Positions 56,460-64,000 of a DNA stretch of 64,000 nt are shown here, piece after piece (within the stretch, counting starts at the first letter, position 1; the number at the start of each line of letters is the position of its first letter). The stretch is taken from the NCBI RefSeq assembly GCF_020687045.1, contig NZ_JAJEPW010000001.1:1-64000 (forward strand). Reading direction: 5' to 3'. The notes beneath the pieces are model-generated. The model searched no databases and was not told where the DNA came from. It saw only the letters and a program-made list of their open reading frames with translations. The position numbers were made by a program, and so were the translations under genes. This stretch comes from Vescimonas cirricatena (lineage in GTDB: Bacteria; Bacillota; Clostridia; Oscillospirales; Oscillospiraceae).

Positions 56460-56816
56460 ATGAACATTTTTCATAAGACTCAGAAGAAAGAAACCCGCAA
56501 ACTGCCGATGACCGGAAAGGTAAAGAAAGGCTTTCGTTATTACTGTGCTGCGGTTTTGAGCGTGACCGCTGTTTTTGCGATGTCTACAACGGCTTTTGCC
56601 GCAAGCGATCCGCTTACCGTTGTCAATAACCTGTCCGATTTCATTTTCGGCTTTATCCGTGCGATTGGTCTGATCCTGCTCGGCTTTGGTATCGTTCAGG
56701 TAGGTCTTTCCCTGAAATCCCACGATCCTTCGCAGCGTGCGAACGGATTTCTGACGCTGGCGGGCGGCGTCATCATTACTTTCGCTAAAGAAATCCTCAC
56801 TCTGATTACGGGCTAA
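56460..56816 (+). CDS. Maff2 family protein (VirB2-like candidate)
   Basis: A 118-residue protein, ATG 56460 with GGAGG nine bases before. Signal peptide-like YYCAAVLSVTAVFAMSTTAF ending AAS, then two hydrophobic segments (FIFGFIRAIGLILLGFGIVQ, FLTLAGGVIITFAKEILTLI). Size and layout are those of Maff2 proteins and suit a VirB2-like pilin subunit, which is inference. A strong hairpin follows before the next gene. Confidence 0.85.
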   Translation: MNIFHKTQKKETRKLPMTGKVKKGFRYYCAAVLSVTAVFAMSTTAFAASDPLTVVNNLSDFIFGFIRAIGLILLGFGIVQVGLSLKSHDPSQRANGFLTLAGGVIITFAKEILTLITG

Positions 56817-56837
56817 CCTTTACGCAAACGACGCTCA

Positions 56838-56877
56838 GGGGCGTTCCTGAAAAACAATTCAGGGACGCCCCATTTTT
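56838..56877 (+). terminator. Terminator or attenuator after Maff2
   Basis: GGGGCGTtCCTGAA pairs with TTCAGGgACGCCCC over 14 positions with one mismatch, followed by ATTTTTC. Partial termination here would give more Maff2 than channel proteins. Confidence 0.8.
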
Positions 56878-56900
56878 CTTTATAAGGAGGTGCTACGAAA

Positions 56901-57737
56901 TTGAGTGATAACTGGGTAGTTCAGAATCTCCAGAACGCCCTCGAAACTTGGAATGAAAAACTCGCTGAGATATGGCAGCTTATTACGACTACGCCGCAGA
57001 GCTTCAAAGGCGGCGGAATATGGACGGTTATCGTGGACATCCACGGTGCGGTGCAGGCAATCGGGTTTGCGCTTTTAGTGCTGTTCTTTGTGGTTGGCGT
57101 GGTCAAAACCTGCGGCAGCTTTGCCGATGTCAAGAAACCGGAACACGCTGTCAAGCTCTTTATCCGATTTGCGCTTGCAAAGGCGGGTATCACTTACGGT
57201 ATGGAGCTAATGCTTGCCCTGTTCAATATCGTACAGGGTACAATCGGCACGATTATGACCGCCGCAGGCTTTACTTCCGCACAGCAGACCACTCTGCCGC
57301 AGGAAATGATTGACACCATAGAAAGCTGCGGCTTTTTCGAGTCAATTCCGCTTTGGGCGGTTACGCTCATTGGCGGCTTGTTCATTACGGTTATGTCATT
57401 CCTGCTCATTATGACGGTGTACGGGAGATTTTTTAAGTTATATATGTATACGGCGCTTGCCCCGATTCCGCTTTCTACTTTTGCGGGAGAGCCGAGTCAG
57501 AATGTAGGTAAATCGTTTATCAAAAGCTACTGCGCCGTGTGCCTTGAAGGTGCGGTGATCGTTTTAGCCTGCATTATCTTCTCCCTGTTCGCTTCTTCCC
57601 CGCCTGTGGTCGATCCCAATGCGGCGGCAGTCACGCAGGTTTGGTCATATATCGGCGAGCTGCTCTTTAATATGCTTGTCTTGGTCGGTGCAGTGCGAAT
57701 GAGTGACCGGATTATCCGTGAGATGATGGGACTTTAA
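56901..57737 (+). CDS. VirB6/TrbL-like membrane channel protein
   Basis: A 278-residue protein from TTG 56901 with AAGGAGG 10 bases before. About six membrane segments, for example FALLVLFFVVGVVKTCGSFA, LWAVTLIGGLFITVMSFLLI and MLVLVGAVRMSDRII. Matches the CD411-type VirB6-like proteins of ICEs. It is the inner-membrane part of the type IV secretion channel. A 56-residue Cys-rich gene follows 10 bases later. Confidence 0.88.
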   Translation: MSDNWVVQNLQNALETWNEKLAEIWQLITTTPQSFKGGGIWTVIVDIHGAVQAIGFALLVLFFVVGVVKTCGSFADVKKPEHAVKLFIRFALAKAGITYGMELMLALFNIVQGTIGTIMTAAGFTSAQQTTLPQEMIDTIESCGFFESIPLWAVTLIGGLFITVMSFLLIMTVYGRFFKLYMYTALAPIPLSTFAGEPSQNVGKSFIKSYCAVCLEGAVIVLACIIFSLFASSPPVVDPNAAAVTQVWSYIGELLFNMLVLVGAVRMSDRIIREMMGL

Positions 57738-57747
57738 GGAGAACAGA

Positions 57748-57918
57748 ATGAAACGAATATACAACAAATTCAAGGGCTACACCCTTGAGGACTGCGATTG
57801 CAGATACTGCCTGTATTACGGAGGGCGGCGGAAAGGCAAAGTTACTTGTCTTTCGGACGAGTGCGTCTGCGCCGATGAAATCCGGCAGGCGAAAAAAATG
57901 AAAGAAAGGAGTTCCTAA
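57748..57918 (+). CDS. 56-residue Cys-rich protein
   Basis: ATG 57748 with AAGGAG nearby. Six Cys in YTLEDCDCRYCLYYGG and VTCLSDECVCADEIRQ, a likely Zn-binding knuckle, and a basic tail. Its stop abuts the PrgI ATG (57919). Such short Cys-rich genes recur between VirB6 and PrgI genes in this element type. Function unknown. Confidence 0.75.
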   Translation: MKRIYNKFKGYTLEDCDCRYCLYYGGRRKGKVTCLSDECVCADEIRQAKKMKERSS

Positions 57919-58284
57919 ATGGAAGTCAAAATCAACAGAGAAATCAGGAATTACACAGAAGCGATGTTTTTCGGACTGTCACTGCGGCAGTTCATTTTTT
58001 CTGCCTGTGCCTGCGTGGTGGCGGTGGGCATTTATTTTTTGCTCAAGCCCTATGTCGGCACGGAAACCGTATCGTGGATGTGCATTTTGGGAGCCGCACC
58101 CTTTGCGGCTCTTGGTTTTGTCAAATACAACGGAATGACCGCTGAGAAATTCATTTATGCGTGGATTAAGTCGGAGTTTTTAATGCCGAAGAAGCTCTCT
58201 TTCCGTTCAACGAATACCTACTATGAGCTGTTCAAGCCGAGTATCGAAGCAAAAGCAAAGGAGGCTATGAAATCGAATGATTAA
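57919..58284 (+). CDS. PrgI family membrane protein
   Basis: A 121-residue protein with two membrane segments (about 22-42 and 50-68) after the basic start MEVKINREIRNYTEAMFFG. PrgI/VirB3-like subunits pair with VirB4. The gene overlaps virB4 by 8 bases. Length and start fit the family. Confidence 0.92.
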   Translation: MEVKINREIRNYTEAMFFGLSLRQFIFSACACVVAVGIYFLLKPYVGTETVSWMCILGAAPFAALGFVKYNGMTAEKFIYAWIKSEFLMPKKLSFRSTNTYYELFKPSIEAKAKEAMKSND

Positions 58285-60610
58285 AACACTTACCAATCTC
58301 CGCAAACAGGAAAAGGAAAAGTTTGTCGTGCCGAAGGGCGTTCAGGATGTGATCCCCATTACCGCCATTTATGATGACGGTATCTTTCAGATTGGGAAAG
58401 ACAAGTTTTCCAAGACCTATAAATTTTCCGATATTAACTACGCTGTTGCCAGCCGTGAGGACAAGGAAGCAATGTTCCTTGAATACTCGGAACTGCTCAA
58501 TTCCCTCGACTCCGGAGCAACGACAAAAATCACAATCAACAACCGCCGTTTAAATCGGCTGGACTTTGAGAACAACATTCTTATTCCGATGAAAGGCGAC
58601 AGCCTTGATGAATACCGTGAGGAGTATAATAAAATCCTTTTGGAAAAAGCCACAGGCGCAAACGCCATCGTGCAGGATAAGTATATGACGATTTCCGTCA
58701 ACAAGAAGAATATTGAGGACGCAAGGAATTATTTTGCCCGTGTGGGCGCTGACTTGATCGCTCACTTCGGCAGGCTCGGCAGCAAGTGCGTGGAGCTGGA
58801 AACCGATGAAAGGCTGCGTATCTTCCACGACTTTTACCGTGTGGGCGAGGAATCCTCTTTCCACTTTGATATAAAGGAAACCCGCAAAAAGGGACACAGC
58901 TTCAAGGACTATATCTGCCCTGATTCAATGGAATTTGAAAAGGACTACTTCAAAATGGGCGACCGTTATGGGAGAGTCCTTTTTTTGCGTGAGTATGCTT
59001 CCTATATCAAGGACAGTATGGTGGCGGAGCTGACAGATCTCAACCGCAATCTGATGATGTCGATTGATGTCGTTCCCGTGCCGACAGACGAAGCGGTACG
59101 GGAAGCGGAAAACCGTCTGCTTGGCGTTGAGACGAATATTACCAACTGGCAGAGGCGGCAGAACTCCAACAATAACTTTTCGGCGACTGTCCCTTACGAT
59201 ATGGAACAGCAGAAAAAGGAAATGAAAGAATTTCTCGATGATTTAACGACGAGGGATCAGAGAATGATGTTTGCCGTGATTACCTTTGTGCATACGGCGG
59301 ATTCCAAAGAACAGCTTGATAACGACACGGAAGCGCTGCTTACCACGGCGAGAAAGCACCTTTGTCAGTTCGGCGTGTTGAAATTTCAGCAGGTGGACGG
59401 GCTGAATACGGTTATGCCGTTTGGCGTGCGGAAGATTGATACCTTCCGTACCCTTACGACCGAAAGCCTTGCCGTGTTTATCCCGTTTCGAGTGCAGGAT
59501 ATTTTTCACGAGAATGGTATCTACTACGGGCAGAATGTGATTAGCAAAAATATGATTATCGCCGACCGCAAGCAGCTTCTCAATGGTAATTCCTTTATTC
59601 TCGGCGTATCGGGCGGCGGTAAGTCCTTTGCCGCAAAGGGCGAGATCGAGAATGTGATTCTTTCCTCGGATTCCGATGTTATCATCATTGATCCGGAGCG
59701 GGAATATTCACAGCTTGTGAAGGCGCTCGGCGGAGAGGTTATCCATATCTCCGCTACTTCTCAAAATCATATCAACGCTATGGATATGACGAAGGAATAC
59801 GGCGACGGGGCGAATCCGGTTATTTTGAAGTCGGAGTTTATTATGTCCCTGTGCGAGCAGCTCATCGGCGGCAGTAACCTCGGCGCAAAGCAGAAATCCA
59901 TTATCGACCGCTGCACCGCCAGCGTGTACCGCACCTATCAGCAGAATAACTATCAGGGCGAAGTGCCGACCTTGCAGGATTTCAGGGAGGAGCTTCTTAA
60001 ACAAGATGAGCCGGAGGCGCAGGAAATCGCCCTTGCCATCGAGCTGTTTACAAGCGGCAGCTTGAACACCTTTGCGAAGCATACGAATGTGGATACCAAT
60101 AACCGCCTGATCTGCTATGACATTTTAGACCTCGGCAAACAGCTTATGCCTATCGGTATGCTGGTCGTTCTCGACTCCATCTTAAACCGCATTACGCAGA
60201 ACAGGGCGAAAGGCAGAAATACCTTCATCTTCATTGATGAGATTTATCTGCTGTTCCAGCACGAGTATTCCGCTAACTTCCTTTTTACCCTTTGGAAGCG
60301 TGTGCGTAAATACGGTGCTTATGCTACGGGTATTACGCAGAATGTGGACGACCTTTTGCAGAGCCATACGGCAAGGACAATGCTCGCAAACTCCGAATTT
60401 ATCATTATGCTCAATCAGGCTTCCACGGACAGGCTGGAGCTGGCGAAGCTCTTAAATATCTCCGACCTTCAGATGTCGTATATTACGAATGTGGAAGCCG
60501 GACACGGGCTTATCAAGGTGGGCAGCTCCCTTGTACCGTTCGCAAATAAATTCCCGAAAAATACGAAGCTGTATAAGCTGATGACAACCAAACCGGGCGA
60601 GAGCGCATAA
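58277..60610 (+). CDS. virB4: VirB4-like conjugation ATPase
   Basis: A 777-residue ATPase. Walker A is FILGVSGGGKSFAAKGEIEN near residue 445, Walker B is RNTFIFIDEIYLLFQHEYSA and the later Arg/His block is ITQNVDDLLQS. The N-terminal ~200 residues are the VirB4 docking domain. It powers channel assembly and transfer. It overlaps prgI and is followed by sortase after 33 bases. Confidence 0.96.
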   Translation: MIKTLTNLRKQEKEKFVVPKGVQDVIPITAIYDDGIFQIGKDKFSKTYKFSDINYAVASREDKEAMFLEYSELLNSLDSGATTKITINNRRLNRLDFENNILIPMKGDSLDEYREEYNKILLEKATGANAIVQDKYMTISVNKKNIEDARNYFARVGADLIAHFGRLGSKCVELETDERLRIFHDFYRVGEESSFHFDIKETRKKGHSFKDYICPDSMEFEKDYFKMGDRYGRVLFLREYASYIKDSMVAELTDLNRNLMMSIDVVPVPTDEAVREAENRLLGVETNITNWQRRQNSNNNFSATVPYDMEQQKKEMKEFLDDLTTRDQRMMFAVITFVHTADSKEQLDNDTEALLTTARKHLCQFGVLKFQQVDGLNTVMPFGVRKIDTFRTLTTESLAVFIPFRVQDIFHENGIYYGQNVISKNMIIADRKQLLNGNSFILGVSGGGKSFAAKGEIENVILSSDSDVIIIDPEREYSQLVKALGGEVIHISATSQNHINAMDMTKEYGDGANPVILKSEFIMSLCEQLIGGSNLGAKQKSIIDRCTASVYRTYQQNNYQGEVPTLQDFREELLKQDEPEAQEIALAIELFTSGSLNTFAKHTNVDTNNRLICYDILDLGKQLMPIGMLVVLDSILNRITQNRAKGRNTFIFIDEIYLLFQHEYSANFLFTLWKRVRKYGAYATGITQNVDDLLQSHTARTMLANSEFIIMLNQASTDRLELAKLLNISDLQMSYITNVEAGHGLIKVGSSLVPFANKFPKNTKLYKLMTTKPGESA

Positions 60611-60643
60611 GCTCCCGCCCCTTGTTTCAGAAAGGATATGGCA

Positions 60644-61465
60644 ATGAGAAAAAAGATTTGTATTGCGTTGATGGCAGCGTTTACCGTCCTGCTCGGCGTC
60701 AGCAGCTATTTCATTATCGACCATTACAGGGAGGCGGAACATCAGGAGCAGATGTACGATTCTCTCGTACAGCTCGTAGAGGACAGCGAAACCGAGCCTG
60801 TCGAGCCGATCATCTATTCGGAAGATAAGACGATACTGCCGGAGCTTACCGAGCTGTACCGTCAAAACAATGATTTGGTCGGCTGGATTTGCATGGAGGA
60901 TACGAATATCAATTATCCCGTTATGCAGACGGTTGATAATCCGAACTACTATTTGAAGCGTGGATTTGATAAAGAATACAGTTCTTACGGCTGCCCGTAT
61001 GTGCAGGAGGACTGCGATGTTTTAAAGCCCTCGGACAATTTAGTGATCTACGGTCATCATATGAACAACGGCTCGATGTTCGCCGACCTTGAAAAATTCA
61101 AGGACGAGGATTTCTGGCGGGGACATAAAACGATTGCCTTTCACACCCTGACAGAGAAAAATGAGTATGAAATCCTTGCGGTTTTCAAAACCGTTGTCTA
61201 CACCGACAGCCCTGAAGCCTTCAAATATTACCGCTTTACGGACGCTCAGTCGCCGGAGGAGTTTGACGCTTATATTGATAAGTGCAAGGAGCTTTCCCTT
61301 TACGACACGGGCGTATCGGCGGAGTACGGCGACAAGCTGATAACGCTTTCCACCTGTGAATACTCCCGTACAAACGGAAGGATTGTCGTTGTGGCGAAAA
61401 AAGTAACAGAAAGCAGTGGTGCAAATGCTCCCGCAAATGACGGGGCGGCAGAGATACCGAGCTAA
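60644..61465 (+). CDS. srtB: Class B sortase
   Basis: A 273-residue protein, ATG 60644 (AAAGGA seven bases before; ATG 60638 is too close). Residues 4-24 are a membrane anchor. Catalytic His is in VIYGHHMNNGSMFADLEKF, Cys in TLSTCEYSRTNGRIVVVAK with the conserved Arg. This is the class B layout. It probably anchors the element's Cna-B adhesin (TPKTG signal). The next gene begins inside its 3' end. Confidence 0.93.
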   Translation: MRKKICIALMAAFTVLLGVSSYFIIDHYREAEHQEQMYDSLVQLVEDSETEPVEPIIYSEDKTILPELTELYRQNNDLVGWICMEDTNINYPVMQTVDNPNYYLKRGFDKEYSSYGCPYVQEDCDVLKPSDNLVIYGHHMNNGSMFADLEKFKDEDFWRGHKTIAFHTLTEKNEYEILAVFKTVVYTDSPEAFKYYRFTDAQSPEEFDAYIDKCKELSLYDTGVSAEYGDKLITLSTCEYSRTNGRIVVVAKKVTESSGANAPANDGAAEIPS

Positions 61466-61787
61466 TGCCCTGATAAAGAAGCTGTGCGCCAATTATGATG
61501 ACGGGAACTGTCTGCTTCTTGATGAGGGGGAAGGCTGCGTCTGCGTACAGAGTATCTCCTACTCGCTTTTATGCAGGTATTTCCGCAATGCGGTGCTTCC
61601 GGCAGATCCGGCGTTGGAAGCGGAGATACTTGGAATGCACCCTGACAGGTGCGTTTTCTGCGGCGCTCCCATTATCAAGCGTGGCAACAGGAAAAAGTAT
61701 TGTGAGAAATGCGCCGGTATCGAATACAAAAGGCAGCAGGCAGAGTACGCAAGAAAAAGGCGCACAGAATCGAAAAATAGAGGGTAA
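61437..61787 (+). CDS. Cysteine-rich VLP domain protein
   Basis: A 116-residue protein overlapping the sortase end; ATG 61437 chosen because MTGRQRYRANALIKKLCANY is the usual family start (GTG 61416 also possible). Contains CLLLDEGEGCVCVQSISYSL, VLPADPALEAEIL (the VLP block) and CVFCGAPIIKRGNRKKYCEK, giving eight or more Cys in knuckles. A zinc-binding, probably nucleic-acid-contacting protein conserved in ICEs. Confidence 0.8.
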   Translation: MTGRQRYRANALIKKLCANYDDGNCLLLDEGEGCVCVQSISYSLLCRYFRNAVLPADPALEAEILGMHPDRCVFCGAPIIKRGNRKKYCEKCAGIEYKRQQAEYARKRRTESKNRG

Positions 61788-61827
61788 AAAGTCCTTGATT
61801 TAAGCGGCTTTTCAGCCCTCGCACTTT

Positions 61828-61865
61828 GAGGGGCAAGGTGTTGATACCTTTTCCCCTCTTTTTTT
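61828..61865 (+). terminator. Terminator before the CHAP hydrolase gene
   Basis: GAGGGGcAAGGT pairs with ACCTTttCCCCTC, followed by TTTTTTT. Confidence 0.8.
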
Positions 61866-61905
61866 ACTTCAAAGCGTCCACGGGCGCTTGGAAAGGAGGT
61901 TTTCT

Positions 61906-63639
61906 ATGCCGGATATTAAGACAAGGGATATAGCGAAAGGCACGATAAAAACGATTGATAAATCGGCGGTTGCCGCCGAGCGTATGAAATCCGCCTTTAT
62001 CCAGACCAAAGAAAAAGCGGAACACTCCGTTGATGTCCCTGAAAGCAGTGCGGAGGAATACGCTTCCAACCGTTTGGAAAGCGGTATCGACCGAGTTTCT
62101 CACGAAGCCGTACACCAATTTGATAAGCAGGGGCGCAAGGGCGTTCAGGCGACAAAGCAGAATATCGTCAAAGCAAAGGACGGTATTCAGAAATTCAAGG
62201 AAAAACGGGCGGCGCAGTCGCTTCAAAAACAGGCGCAGGCGGCAGCTCCACGAAAAAGCGTCGGTCAGAGTATCAAGGCGGTGGAACAGCCGAAGAAGGC
62301 AGTAAAAGAGTCTGCCCGTTCCGCAGGAAAAAAGACGATTAAGACGGTCGGGAAAGGCTCGGCGAAAACAGCGCAGAAAACGGTAAAAACCGCAGAGCGC
62401 ACCGCTAAAACGACCGTCAAGACAGCGCAGCGTACCGCAAAGGCGGCGCAGAAAACGGCGCAGGCTACGGTCAAGGCTTCTCAAAGAGCAGTTCAGGCGG
62501 CACGGGCGGCGGCTCGTGCCGCCGTTGTTACGGCGAAAGCAATCGCAAAAGCGATAGCGCTTGCGGTCAAGGCGATTATCGCCGGAACAAAAGCGTTGAT
62601 CGCCGCAATCGCCGCAGGCGGCTGGATAGCGGTTTTGGTCATTATCGTGATTTGCCTGATCGGTATGATTATCGGCTCCGTGTTCGGTATCTTTTTCTCA
62701 GGCGAAGATTCTGGGACTGGAATGAGTATGCAGACCGTTGTGCAGGAGATCAATATAGAATACGATACCAAATTGCAGGACGAAAAAACCTCGGTATCTT
62801 ATGATGTCCTTGAAATGAGCGGCAGCCGTGCCGTTTGGAAAGAGGTGCTTGCGGTGTATTCCGTCAAAGTCAACACCGATCCGGATAATCCCCAAGAGGT
62901 TGCGACGATGGACGAATCGAAAAAGCAGCTTCTCACGGACATCTTTTGGGAGATGAACGAAATAAGATCCAGCACCGACACCAAAACGGAGACGGTCATT
63001 ACTGAAACCGATGACGGTCACGGAAATATCGTGGAGACGGAAAGCACAGTCACGCAAACTTATCTGTATATCACGGTCAGCCATAAGACCGCCGATGAGA
63101 TGGCGGCGCAGTATGGATTTAACGAGGAACAGAAAGAGTATCTCGCAGAGCTGCTTGCCGATGAAAATAATTCGCTGTGGTCGCAGGTACTTTACGGGAT
63201 TACGGGTACAGACGATCAGATCGTAACCGTTGCGCTTTCCCAAATCGGGACGATGGGCGGCGATCCGTACTGGTCTTGGTACGGTTTTAATTCCCGTGTC
63301 GAGTGGTGCGCTTGCTTCGTTTCGTGGTGCGCTAACGAGTGCGGGTATATCGACGCTGGCGTAATTCCGAAATACGCAGGCTGCGTCAACGGCGTACAAT
63401 GGTTTAAGGACAGAGGGCAATGGCTGGATAACAGCGCAGAGCCTACGCCGGGTATGATTATCTTCTTCGATTGGGCGAGTGGCGGACAGGACGGACTATC
63501 CGACCATACAGGTATCGTTCAAAAGGTGGAAAATGGCAGGGTTTACACGGTCGAGGGAAACTCTGGGGATTCTGTTCGTCAGAACAGCTATCCGGTTGGG
63601 TATTATGAGATACTCGGCTACGGTGCGCCTGCCTATTGA
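61906..63639 (+). CDS. CHAP-domain peptidoglycan hydrolase with Lys/Ala/Thr-rich cytoplasmic region
   Basis: A 577-residue protein, ATG 61906 with AAGGAGG upstream. Residues 1-~125 are polar. Residues ~125-215 are a Lys/Ala/Thr-rich array of short units such as KTAQRTAKAAQKTAQ. One membrane segment follows (WIAVLVIIVICLIGMIIGS). The outside part ends in a CHAP domain (VEWCACFVSWCANECGYID with the Cys; SDHTGIVQKVENGRVYTVEG with the His). It opens the wall for the channel (VirB1-like role). The long basic inside region is unusual for a wall hydrolase. Confidence 0.9.
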   Translation: MPDIKTRDIAKGTIKTIDKSAVAAERMKSAFIQTKEKAEHSVDVPESSAEEYASNRLESGIDRVSHEAVHQFDKQGRKGVQATKQNIVKAKDGIQKFKEKRAAQSLQKQAQAAAPRKSVGQSIKAVEQPKKAVKESARSAGKKTIKTVGKGSAKTAQKTVKTAERTAKTTVKTAQRTAKAAQKTAQATVKASQRAVQAARAAARAAVVTAKAIAKAIALAVKAIIAGTKALIAAIAAGGWIAVLVIIVICLIGMIIGSVFGIFFSGEDSGTGMSMQTVVQEINIEYDTKLQDEKTSVSYDVLEMSGSRAVWKEVLAVYSVKVNTDPDNPQEVATMDESKKQLLTDIFWEMNEIRSSTDTKTETVITETDDGHGNIVETESTVTQTYLYITVSHKTADEMAAQYGFNEEQKEYLAELLADENNSLWSQVLYGITGTDDQIVTVALSQIGTMGGDPYWSWYGFNSRVEWCACFVSWCANECGYIDAGVIPKYAGCVNGVQWFKDRGQWLDNSAEPTPGMIIFFDWASGGQDGLSDHTGIVQKVENGRVYTVEGNSGDSVRQNSYPVGYYEILGYGAPAY

Positions 63640-63656
63640 TCGGAATGCAAAAAACG

Positions 63657-63682
63657 AGCCGCTTGCTTAAATGCAGGCGGCT
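63657..63682 (+). terminator. Weak hairpin after the CHAP gene
   Basis: AGCCGCtTGC pairs with GCAgGCGGCT around TTAAAT; no long T run. Confidence 0.45.
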
Positions 63683-63747
63683 TGATTACATATAAACGAA
63701 CTGAATCTGAGATAGGCGTATATTTTTGAATGCACTTCATTTTTGTA

Positions 63748-63777
63748 TTGACAATACAGTATGACATACAGTATAAT
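63748..63777 (+). promoter_or_regulatory. Promoter with repeated ATACAGTAT operator of padR gene
   Basis: TTGACA (63748-63753), 18 bases, TATAAT (63772-63777). The spacer holds ATACAGTAT at 63754-63762 and again at 63766-63774, i.e. overlapping the -10 box. PadR proteins often bind such AT-rich ATAC-like repeats in their own promoters. Confidence 0.75.
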
Positions 63778-63797
63778 AACATCAGGAGGTAACGCTG

Positions 63798-64000
63798 ATG
63801 GGAGAAGAAAAAGATTTATTATCTACTTTGCTTTTGGAACTTCGCAGAGGGACATTGACAATTAGTGTACTCAGTCAGATGAATAAGCCGAAATACGGTT
63901 ATGCTTTGGTGCAGAGCTTGGAAGAAAAAGGCGTTGCCATTGATCCCAATACCCTTTATCCGCTGCTTCGGCGTCTGGAGAGTCAGCAGCTTTTAGAAAG
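63798..64000 (+). CDS. PadR-family transcriptional regulator, cut by window edge
   Basis: ATG 63798 with AGGAGGT seven bases before. The visible 67 residues (LLLELRRGTLTISVLSQMNK, YGYALVQSLEEKGVAIDPNT, LYPLLRRLESQQLL) are the PadR winged helix. PadR proteins repress transporter or detoxification genes and their own promoter. It may begin another cargo operon of the element, which continues outside the window. Confidence 0.92.
   Translation, partial: MGEEKDLLSTLLLELRRGTLTISVLSQMNKPKYGYALVQSLEEKGVAIDPNTLYPLLRRLESQQLLE

Larger units (their letters stand above)
22683..64000 (+). mobile_element. Tn1549-like integrative and conjugative element, right end outside the window
   Basis: From the lysS junction onward the window holds ParAB, MobC, a MOBP relaxase, PcfB, VirD4, Maff2, VirB6-like, PrgI, VirB4, a CHAP hydrolase, a sortase with a Cna-B adhesin, TnpV, a polyvalent methylase-helicase and ArdC-like proteins, in the order typical of Tn1549-like ICEs. 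Codon use is less GC-rich than the host part. At least 41 kb is visible. The integrase and attR are not in the window, so the exact end and possible nested elements are unknown. Confidence 0.9.

Noticed and set aside
1..64000. Integrase gene of the ICE
   Set aside because: No tyrosine or serine recombinase was recognised anywhere in the window; it is presumably beyond the right edge.

Overview
The window joins two kinds of DNA. Roughly 2.5-22.7 kb is a GC-rich, densely packed chromosome of a low-complexity-envelope Gram-positive type. It carries infC-rpmI-rplT, a MurT/GatD pair, MreB, FtsEX with an M23 hydrolase, RecD2, ComF, MnmG, GreA and LysS. The very high G/C at third codon positions, the many overlapping stop/start pairs and the gene set suggest a GC-rich clostridium, most likely of the Oscillospiraceae; I cannot name a species. 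The first 2.5 kb is mixed: an AT-rich peptidase S51 gene cut by the window edge, a Y-family DNA polymerase, and a truncated cupin gene.

From about 22.69 kb to the right edge the composition and gene content change to an integrative and conjugative element (ICE) of the Tn1549-like type. The change falls inside lysS. The lysyl-tRNA synthetase frame runs through the junction and ends in a MetRS-type C-terminal tRNA-binding domain with element-like codon use, so the element appears to supply a new tail to a host housekeeping enzyme.

Element layout, left to right: zinc-ribbon repeat protein and a small protein; a long non-coding leader and parA-parB; a lipoprotein and a 1416-residue Cna-B adhesin with a sortase signal; small accessory genes; a 2871-residue ArdC-N/MutS-I-like/methylase/SNF2 helicase protein with tnpV overprinted in another frame; an AT-rich cargo block (DUF6572-like protein, alpha/beta hydrolase, NTF2-like protein, two GNATs, a frameshifted Vat-like acetyltransferase) bracketed by a repeated terminator; a DUF3848-like gene, a frameshifted toprim gene and a YodL/DUF3846 gene; a probable oriT, MobC, MOBP relaxase and PcfB; an ArdC-like protein; and the type IV secretion genes (VirD4, Maff2, VirB6-like, PrgI, VirB4, class B sortase, Cys-rich VLP protein, CHAP hydrolase). 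A PadR regulator with its own promoter is cut by the right edge. No integrase is visible and the right end of the element lies outside.

Relaxase, MobC, PcfB and VirD4 should process and dock the DNA; VirB4, VirB6, PrgI, Maff2 and the CHAP hydrolase should build the channel; the sortase probably anchors the Cna-B adhesin for mating contact; ParAB, the ArdC-type proteins and the methylase-helicase probably help maintain and establish the element.

The observations most worth a second look are the LysS-MetRS-domain fusion at the junction, the overprinted tnpV, a convergent small-ORF/RNA module at 11.8-12.07 kb, a GatD without its catalytic residues, and a C-terminal Glu-Arg shared by nine unrelated element proteins.
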